A program made the translations under genes and the position numbers. From Prosthecodimorpha staleyi (GTDB taxonomy: Bacteria > Pseudomonadota > Alphaproteobacteria > Rhizobiales > Ancalomicrobiaceae), in assembly GCF_018729455.1 (NCBI RefSeq), contig NZ_JAHHZF010000003.1, positions 451,157 to 515,156 of the forward strand: 64,000 nucleotides of DNA, read 5' to 3'. Shown in pieces: positions 18,861-28,093 of this stretch. Within the stretch, counting starts at the first letter, position 1; every line of letters begins with the position of its first letter. The notes beneath the pieces are model-generated. The model saw nothing but the letters and a program-made list of their open reading frames with translations. It was not told the DNA's origin and made no database searches.

Positions 18861-19196
18861 CGCCGCATCCCGGCGGTCCGGTCGATCCGGTGCCTTCCGA
18901 TGCCGCCGATTCTTGCGGCGTCGCACAGCCGTCCGCGCCGAAGATTCGCAATGGTCGCCAAATTGCCTCAGTGCGCCCGGCTTGGCCAGATTGCGAATGG
19001 CAGGCCCTTTCACTAGGTACTTTCGACTAGGGACATTCCCGGATTCCGCGCTGCGGCGTACGGGAAACTGGCTACGGACCAAGGCTTTTTCGTGAGGCGG
19101 CGCCGGACGCTAGGCTGTCCGAAGCAAAAATGCCGCACGATTACGCCGGCCGACCCGTTGCGGGGCGGGGCTGGCTGTGCTTTTGGTTTTCGTGCC

Positions 19197-19210
19197 TTGA
19201 TCTCGATCAA
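19197..19210. promoter_or_regulatory. FNR/FixK-type binding site upstream of the aa3 oxidase operon
   Basis: TTGATCTCGATCAA matches TTGAT-N4-ATCAA without a mismatch. This is the binding consensus of FNR, FnrL and FixK regulators. Its centre is about 239 bases upstream of the coxB start. In alphaproteobacteria these regulators tune terminal oxidases to oxygen. Whether it activates or represses here depends on the unknown transcription start. Confidence 0.65.
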
Positions 19211-19442
19211 ACCGGCATCGACAAAATGACGCAGTGCAACCGAATTTGCGCCGCATCGCACTGTCGACCGGGGGCCGCCGGAGAGCCCCGGCAGCGCGGG
19301 GTCGGCACGGGGTGATCCCGAAGGCGGGCGGGCAGGCTCACGGAGAGCGCAAGACCGGACAGAACCGGGCTTGCCGCACGAGCCGAACGACAGAACAGGA
19401 ATTCGACCGCCGGAAGGCTGGTCAAGGGCAAGGAGCTGAGAC

Positions 19443-20339
19443 GTGATCCGACATGTGATGCGGCAGAGCGCATGGACCCTGGCCGTGATGGCCGGCCTCG
19501 CGATCGCGGCGATCTTCGGTACCGGGGCGGCGCTGGCGGCGCAGCCGGTGCCGTGGCAGATGGGGCTGCAGCCCGCCGCAACGGACGTTCACGCCGATAT
19601 TCGCGCCTTCGAGAGCTTCACACTGGTGATCATCACGGTGATCACGCTCTTCGTGCTGGCGCTGCTGATCTACGTGATGGTCAAGTTCAACGCCAAGGCC
19701 AACCCGGTCCCGTCGAAGACCTCGCACAACACGCTGATCGAGGTCATCTGGACGGTCGCACCGGTCATGATCCTGGTCCTGATCGCGATCCCGTCCTTCC
19801 GGCTGCTCTACAAGGAGCTGATCATTCCGCCGGTCGACATCACCGTGAAGGCGACCGGCTACCAGTGGTACTGGGGTTACGAGTATCCCGACCTGAAGGA
19901 CGCCAAGAACAGGCCGGTCTCGTTCGATTCGGTCATGCTCGGCGATGCCGACCGCAAGGATCCGGTCAAGCAGCCGCGCCTGCTGGCGGTCGACAACAAT
20001 CTGGTCGTGCCGGTCGGCAAGGTCGTCCGCGTCCAGGTCACTGCCGCCGACGTGATCCACGCCCTCGCGGTGCCGGCCTTCGGCATCAAGATCGACGGCT
20101 ATCCGGGCCGCCTCAACGAGACGTGGTTCAAGGCCAACCAGACCGGCATGTTCTACGGCCAGTGCTCGGAACTGTGCGGCAAGGACCACTCCGCGATGCC
20201 GATCGCCGTCCAGGTCGTGACCGAGCAGCAGTATGCCGCCTGGTCGACGGCCGCGCAGAAGAGCCTCTCGGACGCCAACAAGGTTCTGGCGGCCATGATC
20301 GAGGCTGACGAGAAGACCACCGCGGTGGCTCAGCGCTGA
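19443..20339 (+). CDS. coxB: Cytochrome c oxidase subunit II (aa3)
   Basis: CuA-bearing subunit that takes electrons from cytochrome c and passes them to CoxA. 298 residues: signal peptide to about residue 33, two membrane helices (about 58-80 and 101-122), then the periplasmic cupredoxin domain. CuA ligands are visible: H206, C241 and C245 in CSELCGKDHSAMP, H249 and M252. The aromatic electron-entry patch YQWYWGYEYP is at 140-149. Start is GTG at 19443 with AAGGAG seven bases upstream. First gene of the oxidase operon. Confidence 0.97.
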   Translation: MIRHVMRQSAWTLAVMAGLAIAAIFGTGAALAAQPVPWQMGLQPAATDVHADIRAFESFTLVIITVITLFVLALLIYVMVKFNAKANPVPSKTSHNTLIEVIWTVAPVMILVLIAIPSFRLLYKELIIPPVDITVKATGYQWYWGYEYPDLKDAKNRPVSFDSVMLGDADRKDPVKQPRLLAVDNNLVVPVGKVVRVQVTAADVIHALAVPAFGIKIDGYPGRLNETWFKANQTGMFYGQCSELCGKDHSAMPIAVQVVTEQQYAAWSTAAQKSLSDANKVLAAMIEADEKTTAVAQR

Positions 20340-20353
20340 GCCGGCATCGATAA

Positions 20354-22030
<1,677 letters not shown>

Positions 22031-22173
22031 GACCGAACCGGCCGGCCGGGCCTTTCGCGGCCCGGCCGGCCTGCCGCACCGGCGCGCCCCGCAGCCCAAT
22101 CGGCGCGGCGCCTTGAAGATCGGAACGAATCCCGGCCGGCCATCGGGTCGAGGCCAGGCTGGAGGGATCGGGA

Positions 22174-23124
22174 ATGACCGACTGGTCGAGCACGTCGCAG
22201 GAAGCCCCGGGCTTCACCCCGGTATCCATCGCATCGATTTCGATGGCGGGGCCGCACGACTATTTCGAGCTGATGAAGCCGCGGGTCATGTCGCTCGTGG
22301 TGTTCACCGCGCTGGTCGGCATGGTGCTGGCCCCCGGCGGCCTGCATCCCGTGCTCGCCGCCATCTCGCTCTTGTGCATCGCCGTCGGCGCCGGCGCCTC
22401 CGGCGCGCTCAACATGTGGTACGACGCCGATATCGACCGTCTGATGTCGCGCACCCGCGGCCGGCCCGTGCCGTCCGGCCGGGTCACCGCCGAGGAGGCG
22501 CTGGCCTTCGGCGCGACCATGTCGGTCTTCTCGGTGCTGGTGCTCGCCGTGACGGCCAATTTCCTGGCTGCCGGCCTGCTCGCCTTCACCATCCTCTTCT
22601 ATGTCGTCGTCTACACGATGTGGCTGAAGCGCTCGACGCCGCAGAACATCGTCATCGGCGGCGCCGCCGGCGCCTTCCCGCCGATGGTCGGCTGGGCCGC
22701 CATGACCGGCTCGATCTCGATCGAATCGATCGTCCTGTTCCTGATCATCTTCATGTGGACGCCGCCCCATTTCTGGGCGCTGGCGCTGCTGAAATCGAAC
22801 GACTACGCCACCGCCGGCGTGCCGATGCTGCCGGTCGTCGCCGGCGAGACCGCGACCCGCCACCAGATCCTGATCTATGCCGTGCTGATGGCGCTGGTCG
22901 GCGTGGCGCCGGCCGTGCTCGGCTTCGGCGGCCTCGCCTACGCGCTCGTCTCGAGCGTGAGCGGACTGGTTTTCGTCTGGCTGGCGGCCCGCGTCTGGCG
23001 CATCCGCGAAGGGGCCCCGGCGCGCAAGGCGGCCGGTCGTCTGTTCGCCTTCTCCATCCTGTATCTGTTCCTGCTCTACGCGGTGCTCCTGGTCGAACGC
23101 ATCGCCGGCGCGATCATCGGCTAG
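22174..23124 (+). CDS. ctaB: Protoheme IX farnesyltransferase (heme O synthase)
   Basis: Adds a farnesyl group to heme b to make heme O, the precursor of heme A for CoxA. 316 residues, UbiA fold with about eight or nine membrane helices. The prenyl diphosphate-binding aspartates are in [24 protein letters not shown] 28-residue non-conserved N-terminus precedes [16 protein letters not shown] lies about 7 bases before the ATG. Heme A synthase (ctaA), the next pathway enzyme, is not in the window. Confidence 0.96.
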   Translation: MTDWSSTSQEAPGFTPVSIASISMAGPHDYFELMKPRVMSLVVFTALVGMVLAPGGLHPVLAAISLLCIAVGAGASGALNMWYDADIDRLMSRTRGRPVPSGRVTAEEALAFGATMSVFSVLVLAVTANFLAAGLLAFTILFYVVVYTMWLKRSTPQNIVIGGAAGAFPPMVGWAAMTGSISIESIVLFLIIFMWTPPHFWALALLKSNDYATAGVPMLPVVAGETATRHQILIYAVLMALVGVAPAVLGFGGLAYALVSSVSGLVFVWLAARVWRIREGAPARKAAGRLFAFSILYLFLLYAVLLVERIAGAIIG

Positions 23125-23140
23125 ACGGCGGGAGCGGATC

Positions 23141-23329
23141 ATGAGCGGTGCAGTGATGGGCGAGAACGACAAGATCGAACTGGACGGCGTCAAGCTGACC
23201 GAAGCGCAGCAGAAGCGGCGGCGGCAGCGCAATGTCGCGATCGCCGCGGTGCTCGTGTCGCTCGTCGTGATCTTCTATGTGGTGACCATCCTCAAGATGG
23301 GTCCCGGCATTCTGGCGAGGCCACTCTAG
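23141..23329 (+). CDS. coxF: Small membrane protein CoxF, oxidase-operon associated
   Basis: 62 residues with one membrane helix (about 30-51, VAIAAVLVSLVVIFYVVTIL), a charged N-terminus and a short tail. Proteins of this size and shape sit between ctaB and ctaG in many alphaproteobacterial oxidase operons and are called CoxF/CtaF. Exact function is not established. GGGAG lies six bases before ATG 23141; a second in-frame ATG is at residue 6. The stop codon abuts the ctaG start. Confidence 0.85.
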   Translation: MSGAVMGENDKIELDGVKLTEAQQKRRRQRNVAIAAVLVSLVVIFYVVTILKMGPGILARPL

Positions 23330-23935
23330 ATGGCGACGGGCGAACACCTCCAGTCCCGGCATGACGGCGCCAATCGCCGGGTGGCGATCGCCTGCGCGGC
23401 GCTCGTCGCCGGCATGACCGGCGCGGCTTTCGCGGCGGTGCCGTTCTACGAATGGTTCTGCAAGACCACCGGCTATGGCGGCACGCCGCTGACCGCGTCG
23501 TCGGCGCCCGATCACGTCATCGAGCGCAGCTTCGAGATCCGGTTCGACGCCAACGTCAACGGTCTGCCCTGGCGCTTCGCGCCGGAGACGCCGAGCGTGA
23601 CGGTCAAGGCCGGCGCGGTCGAGACCGTCAACTACGTGATCGAGAACACCAGCGACCGCGAGACCTTCGGGCTCGCCGCCTACAACGTGACGCCGGATCT
23701 CGCCGGCGGCTACTTCACCAAGATGATCTGCTTCTGCTTCACCGAGCAGAAGCTCGCAGCCGGCGAGAAGCTCGTCGTGCCGGTGACGTTCTATGTCGAT
23801 CCTCAGATCGACGGCGACAAGGACCTCGCCATGCTGAAGACGATCACGCTGTCCTACACCTTCTTCCCGGCGAAGCCGAATACGTCCAAGCCGGTTGTCG
23901 GTGCCCTTTCGGGATCGACGCCGGAAAAGCTCTGA
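23330..23935 (+). CDS. ctaG: Cytochrome c oxidase assembly protein CtaG/Cox11 (CuB insertion)
   Basis: Membrane-anchored copper chaperone that delivers copper to the CuB site of subunit I. 201 residues: one N-terminal helix (about 20-37) then a periplasmic Ig-like domain. The copper-binding CFCF motif is present in [12 protein letters not shown], and the flanking [18 protein letters not shown] segment ([14 protein letters not shown]) is conserved. It starts directly after the coxF stop, so translation is probably coupled. Confidence 0.96.
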   Translation: MATGEHLQSRHDGANRRVAIACAALVAGMTGAAFAAVPFYEWFCKTTGYGGTPLTASSAPDHVIERSFEIRFDANVNGLPWRFAPETPSVTVKAGAVETVNYVIENTSDRETFGLAAYNVTPDLAGGYFTKMICFCFTEQKLAAGEKLVVPVTFYVDPQIDGDKDLAMLKTITLSYTFFPAKPNTSKPVVGALSGSTPEKL

Positions 23936-23970
23936 ACCGCTGCCGACCATCAGGAATGACGGGGGAACCC

Positions 23971-24840
23971 ATGGCCGAGGCCCATACCAAGAACCACGAT
24001 TACCACCTCGTCGACCCGAGCCCCTGGCCGCTGGTCGCCTCCGTCGGCGCCTTCGTGATGGCGCTCGGCGCGATCGGCCTGTTCCGCTGGCTGAAGGCGG
24101 AAAGCGTCACCCTGCTCGGCATCAACATCGCCAATCCGTGGATCTTCGCGATCGGCCTGATCCTGGTGCTCTACACCATGTATGCCTGGTGGGCGGACGT
24201 GGTGAAGGAGGCCCATCAGGGCCATCACACCCGCGTCGTCGCGCTGCACCTGCGCTACGGCATGATCATGTTCATCGCCTCCGAGGTGATGTTCTTCGTT
24301 GCCTGGTTCTGGGCCTATTTCGACGCCTCGCTGTTCGCCCATGAGGCCAAGCAGTTCGCCCGGGTCACCGCGACGGGCGGCGTCTGGCCGCCGCACGGCA
24401 TCGAGACCTTCAATCCCTGGCACCTGCCGCTCCTCAACACGCTGATCCTGCTGACCTCCGGCACCACCGTGACCTGGGCCCATCACGCCCTGCTGCACAA
24501 TGACCGCCAGGGCCTCAAGGCCGGCCTGTGGCTGACCGTGATCCTCGGCGCGATCTTCACCGTCTGCCAGGTCTACGAGTACAGCCACGCCCATTTCGGC
24601 TTCTCGGGCAACATCTACGGCGCCACCTTCTTCATGGCGACCGGCTTCCACGGCTTCCACGTCCTGGTCGGCACCATCTTCCTGGCGGTCTGCCTGATCC
24701 GTGCCTATCTCGGCCACTTCACCCCGAAGCAGCATTTCGGCTTCGAGGCGGCGGCCTGGTACTGGCACTTCGTCGACGTGGTCTGGCTGTTCCTGTTCGC
24801 CTGCATCTATGTCTGGGGCGCCGGCGCCGCGGCCCACTGA
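23971..24840 (+). CDS. coxC: Cytochrome c oxidase subunit III (aa3)
   Basis: Third core subunit of the aa3 oxidase; stabilises the complex and its proton uptake. 289 residues, seven membrane helices. Recognisable: [17 protein letters not shown] at the start, [15 protein letters not shown] near 73, [17 protein letters not shown] near 98, [18 protein letters not shown] near 215 and the ending [24 protein letters not shown] 23971 has GGGGGAA upstream; ATG at 23956 in the same frame is a possible alternative. Last gene before the terminator. Confidence 0.96.
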   Translation: MAEAHTKNHDYHLVDPSPWPLVASVGAFVMALGAIGLFRWLKAESVTLLGINIANPWIFAIGLILVLYTMYAWWADVVKEAHQGHHTRVVALHLRYGMIMFIASEVMFFVAWFWAYFDASLFAHEAKQFARVTATGGVWPPHGIETFNPWHLPLLNTLILLTSGTTVTWAHHALLHNDRQGLKAGLWLTVILGAIFTVCQVYEYSHAHFGFSGNIYGATFFMATGFHGFHVLVGTIFLAVCLIRAYLGHFTPKQHFGFEAAAWYWHFVDVVWLFLFACIYVWGAGAAAH

Positions 24841-24873
24841 TCCGGTTCGCGGATCGCCATCGATCGATCTTCG

Positions 24874-24909
24874 CACCCGGGCGGACCCTCCGCCCGGGTG
24901 ATTTCTTTA
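24874..24909 (+). terminator. Intrinsic terminator after coxC
   Basis: CACCCGGGCGGA / TCCGCCCGGGTG, a perfect 12-bp stem with a CCC loop, followed by ATTTCTTT. It lies 34 bases after the coxC stop and separates the core oxidase operon from DUF983-surf1. Confidence 0.85.
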
Positions 24910-25027
24910 GAGGCCTGCCCGATCCGGGTCGGTCCGCAACGATCCGCCCTCCCCTGCCGGACGGAAAGGGAGTATGTCGGCGCCAGCGCCGCACCCGGCG
25001 GCGGGCCGCTGCAGCAAGGAGCCGCGC

Positions 25028-25402
25028 ATGAGCTACCACTATCCGCCGCTCTCGCCCTTCTCGACCGGGCTGCGCTGCCGATGCCCGCGCTGCGGCCAGG
25101 GCAAGCTGTTCAGCGGCTTCCTCGATACCGCGCCGGCCTGTACGGTCTGCGGCCAGGACTACAAATTCATCGATGCCGGCGACGGACCCGCCGTCTTCGT
25201 CATCCTGATCGTCGGCTTCATCGTGGTCGGCGCGGCCCTGGTGGTCGAGGTCAAGTACCAGCCTCCGATGTGGGTGCACATGTCGATCTGGATGCCGCTG
25301 ATCCTGATCCTGTCGCTCGGCATGCTGCGCCCGTTGAAGGCGCTCCTGATCGCACTGCAATATGTCAACAAGGCCCGCGAAGGCCGGCTCGCCGACGACT
25401 GA
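25028..25402 (+). CDS. DUF983 family membrane protein with zinc-ribbon-like motifs
   Basis: 124 residues. An N-terminal pair of CxxC-type motifs (CRCPRCGQGKLF and CTVCGQDY) likely binds a metal, followed by two membrane helices (about 57-78 and 85-105). Genes of this family regularly sit between coxC and surf1 in alphaproteobacteria, so a part in oxidase biogenesis is likely but undefined. ATG 25028 has AAGGAG eight bases upstream. It lies beyond the coxC terminator, so it needs readthrough or its own promoter. Confidence 0.88.
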   Translation: MSYHYPPLSPFSTGLRCRCPRCGQGKLFSGFLDTAPACTVCGQDYKFIDAGDGPAVFVILIVGFIVVGAALVVEVKYQPPMWVHMSIWMPLILILSLGMLRPLKALLIALQYVNKAREGRLADD

Positions 25403-25500
25403 TCGCGCCCCCTGAAGCCGGCCGGCCGCGCCGCGGGACTGCCGCGGCGCTTGTCTGTGCCGGCCATGCGCCTCAGACCAGGCCCAATGCAGGAATGCCG

Positions 25501-26256
25501 ATGTCCCGTCTCCGCCTCGTGCTCTGGCCGACCGTTGCCGCCGCTTTCGTGTTTGCGATCCTGATCGCACTCGGCAACTGGCAGATGGACCGGCTGGCCT
25601 GGAAGGAGGCGCTGATGGCGCGGGTCAAGGCGCGCATCGCGCTGCCCGCCGAGAACCTGCCGCCGGAACCGGTCTGGCCCGCGATCGACGCGGACGCCAA
25701 GGACTATGCCGCCGCGCGCGTCACCGGGCGCTTCCTGAACGACAAGGAGGTCCACGTCTTCCACACCCTGGTCAATCCGAAGGGCCGCCTCTCGGGACAG
25801 GGCTATTTCGTGGTGACGCCGCTCCTGCGCGACGACGGCAGCGTGATCATCGTCAATCGCGGCTTCGTGCCGCTCGACCGCAAGGCGCCGGCCAGCCGGC
25901 CCGGCAGCCAGATCGACGGCGAGACCACCGTCGAAGGCCTGCTGCGCCGGCCGGAAGGCAGCAACCTGTTCACACCGGCGAATGACCGCGCCGGCAATGT
26001 CTGGTTCACCCGCGACGCCCGCGAGATCGCGCATGCCGCCGGTCTGGACCCGGCCCGCACCTTTCCGCTGACCCTCGATGCGGGCGCTGCGCAGACCCCG
26101 CCCGGCGGCCTGCCGCAGGCGGGCGAGACGCTCGTCACCTTCACCAACAACCACTGGCAATATGCGCTGACCTGGTACGGCCTCGCGGCGACGCTCGCCG
26201 GCGTCTGGTTCGCCTTCGTGATCGGCCGCTTGCGGCGGAACCCCGCCGGCGCCTGA
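25501..26256 (+). CDS. surf1: SURF1 family cytochrome oxidase assembly protein
   Basis: Inner-membrane protein that helps insert heme a into subunit I. 251 residues with two helices (about 8-25 and 222-242) enclosing a periplasmic domain. Family segments: ALGNWQMDRLAWKEAL near 24, VHVFHTLV, GQGYFVVTPL near 98, VNRGFVPLDRK near 117 and TNNHWQYALTWYGLAATL near 216. AGGA stands six bases before ATG 25501; ATG 25495 is an alternative two codons earlier. Separated from DUF983 by 98 bases. Confidence 0.94.
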   Translation: MSRLRLVLWPTVAAAFVFAILIALGNWQMDRLAWKEALMARVKARIALPAENLPPEPVWPAIDADAKDYAAARVTGRFLNDKEVHVFHTLVNPKGRLSGQGYFVVTPLLRDDGSVIIVNRGFVPLDRKAPASRPGSQIDGETTVEGLLRRPEGSNLFTPANDRAGNVWFTRDAREIAHAAGLDPARTFPLTLDAGAAQTPPGGLPQAGETLVTFTNNHWQYALTWYGLAATLAGVWFAFVIGRLRRNPAGA

Positions 26257-26431
26257 GACGCCGCCCCGCCCGTTCTGCGCGACGGGACTATCGGGCCGGA
26301 CGGTGCCGTCGGGCAGGACCGGCCCGCCGGTCGGGTCGAATACGGATGACCGGGTTTGGGACGATGACGCCCATGCTCCTGTCATGCTCTGCAGGGATGC
26401 TGATGCATCTTCGTTCGAGCCAGGCGACCCC

Positions 26432-27970
26432 ATGCCGCGCAAGTCCACCTCCGCATCCTCCGCCGCCCCCTCCCCTGCCGCATCGCCATCCGCGCCGACC
26501 GCGCCGGTTCCGTCGGGCGCCCTCTCCGGCCTGCTCGACGACGTCCTGGCCCTGCGCGGTCGGGTTCTGGAGGAGGCAGCGGGCCTGATCGGACGCTTCG
26601 CCGGATCGGCCGCGGCGAACGACCCCGGCGTCGTCAACCTCGCCCACTATCTGGCCGTCCGTCATCACGACCTGCGCGACCTGCAGCGCCGTTTGATGCG
26701 GCACGGCCTGTCGTCGCTCGGCCGCATGGAGGGTCGCGTGCTGCCGACTCTCGATGCGGTGGTGTGCGCGCTCGCGGCCCTGGCCGGGCGCCCCGCGCCG
26801 GTGGAGGAGCCGACCGAGGCCACGTTCTTCGCCGGCGAGACGCAGCTCGCCGCCCACACCGAGGCCCTGCTCGGAGCGCCGCGCGCGCATCGGCGCGGGC
26901 GGATCATGGTCACCCTGCCGAGCGAGGCCGCCGCGGACGGTGCCCTGATCGAGCGGCTGGTCGCCAGTGGCATGGACGTGGCACGCATCAACTGTGCCCA
27001 TGACGATCCGGAGACCTGGCGCCGGATGGCCGGGCATGTCCGCGCCGCCGCCGCCCGCAGCGGCCGCGCCCTGCCGATCCTGATGGATATCGCCGGCCCC
27101 AAGATCCGCACCGGCGCGGTCGCGGTGCACGACAAGGGCCGGCTCGTGCCCGGCTCGAATTTCGTCCTGATCGCCGAGGGCATTCCGGAGGCGAACAAGC
27201 ACGAGCCCTTCGTGGCGGCGGTCTCGCTGCCGGAGATCGTCCGCCGGCTCGCCGTCGGCGACCGGGTCCGCTACGACGACGGCAAGGTCGAGGCGGTGGT
27301 CGAGGCCGTCTCGGGCGACCGCGCGCGCCTGCATGTGCTGCGCGCCAAGACCGGCGGCGCCAAGCTGAAGCCCGAGAAGGGTCTCAATCTGCCCGACACC
27401 GCGCTCGGCCTGTCGCCCCTGACCGACAAGGACGAGGCCGACCTCGAAGCCGTGATCGCGATCGCCGACATGATCGGCTATTCCTTCGTCAGCCACGCCG
27501 CCGATATCGACCTGCTCGAGGACATGCTGGCGGCCCGCAACGCCAGCGCCAAGCCGCTCGGCCTGATCGCCAAGATCGAGCGGCCCGAGGCCGTGGCCAA
27601 CCTGCCTTCGCTGATCGCGCGCGCAAGCGGCCGCCGGCCCTTCGGCATCATGATCGCGCGCGGCGACCTGGCCGCGGAGATCGGCTTCGAGCGGCTGGCC
27701 GAGATGCAGGAGGAGATCCTCTGGCTCTGCGAGGCCGCCCGGGTGCCGGCCATCTGGGCGACCCAGGTCCTTGAGGATCTGGTCAAGGACGGCGTGCCGT
27801 CGCGCGGCGAGATGACCGATGCCGCCATGGCGGCCCGCGCCGAATGCGTCATGCTGAACAAGGGGCCGGAGGTGGTCGCGGCCGTCGAACTGCTCGACCG
27901 CCTGATCGGCCGCATGGGCGATCATTTCACCAAGAAGACCCCGACGATGCGGGCCTTGAAAAGCTGGTAG
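26432..27970 (+). CDS. Pyruvate kinase-like protein with N-terminal extension
   Basis: 512 residues. About 155 N-terminal residues are unlike classical pyruvate kinase: a Ser/Pro/Ala-rich start, then a helical segment (NLAHYLAVRHHDLRDLQRR, GLSSLGRMEGRVLPTLDAVV). The PK barrel follows from about residue 156. Catalytic elements remain: MDVARINCAHDD, MDIAGPKIRTG, AKIERPEA with the catalytic Lys and Glu, MIARGDLAAEIG and WATQVLEDL. Departures: the classical SGETAKG loop reads VMLNKGPEV, and the C-terminal allosteric domain is absent. A true phosphotransferase on PEP is likely but untested; another phosphoryl substrate is possible. ATG 26432 is the most plausible of several starts. Confidence 0.75.
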   Translation: MPRKSTSASSAAPSPAASPSAPTAPVPSGALSGLLDDVLALRGRVLEEAAGLIGRFAGSAAANDPGVVNLAHYLAVRHHDLRDLQRRLMRHGLSSLGRMEGRVLPTLDAVVCALAALAGRPAPVEEPTEATFFAGETQLAAHTEALLGAPRAHRRGRIMVTLPSEAAADGALIERLVASGMDVARINCAHDDPETWRRMAGHVRAAAARSGRALPILMDIAGPKIRTGAVAVHDKGRLVPGSNFVLIAEGIPEANKHEPFVAAVSLPEIVRRLAVGDRVRYDDGKVEAVVEAVSGDRARLHVLRAKTGGAKLKPEKGLNLPDTALGLSPLTDKDEADLEAVIAIADMIGYSFVSHAADIDLLEDMLAARNASAKPLGLIAKIERPEAVANLPSLIARASGRRPFGIMIARGDLAAEIGFERLAEMQEEILWLCEAARVPAIWATQVLEDLVKDGVPSRGEMTDAAMAARAECVMLNKGPEVVAAVELLDRLIGRMGDHFTKKTPTMRALKSW

Positions 27971-28017
27971 CCGGTCGCCGGTCGCCGACACCCCCGCAAC
28001 CGTGAAGGCGCCCCGTT

Positions 28018-28036
28018 CCGGCCCCGCGGGGGCCGG
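28018..28036. terminator. GC-rich hairpin between convergent genes
   Basis: CCGGCCCCGCGGGGGCCGG folds into a tight stem in the 123-bp gap between the pyruvate kinase-like gene and the EAL gene. A second hairpin follows (GGTCGCGC ... GCGCGACC). No U-tract on either strand; probable two-way terminator, weakly supported. Confidence 0.35.
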
Positions 28037-28093
28037 TCGCGCGGGCTTTCCTGCGCGACCGCTTCGGACGGGACGGGACGGCCCGGATGCGCG

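Larger units (their letters stand above)
18823..19442. other. 620-bp divergent leader between ialB-like gene and coxB
   Basis: No supported gene. Near 18843-18860 lies a perfect 18-bp palindrome (CGGCATCCC/GGGATGCCG) about 20 bases upstream of the ialB-like gene start. At 19197-19210 lies a perfect FNR/FixK box on the coxB side. A stretch around 18990-19160 is visibly less GC-rich than the flanks. It must hold the promoter(s) of the cytochrome oxidase operon. Confidence 0.7.
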
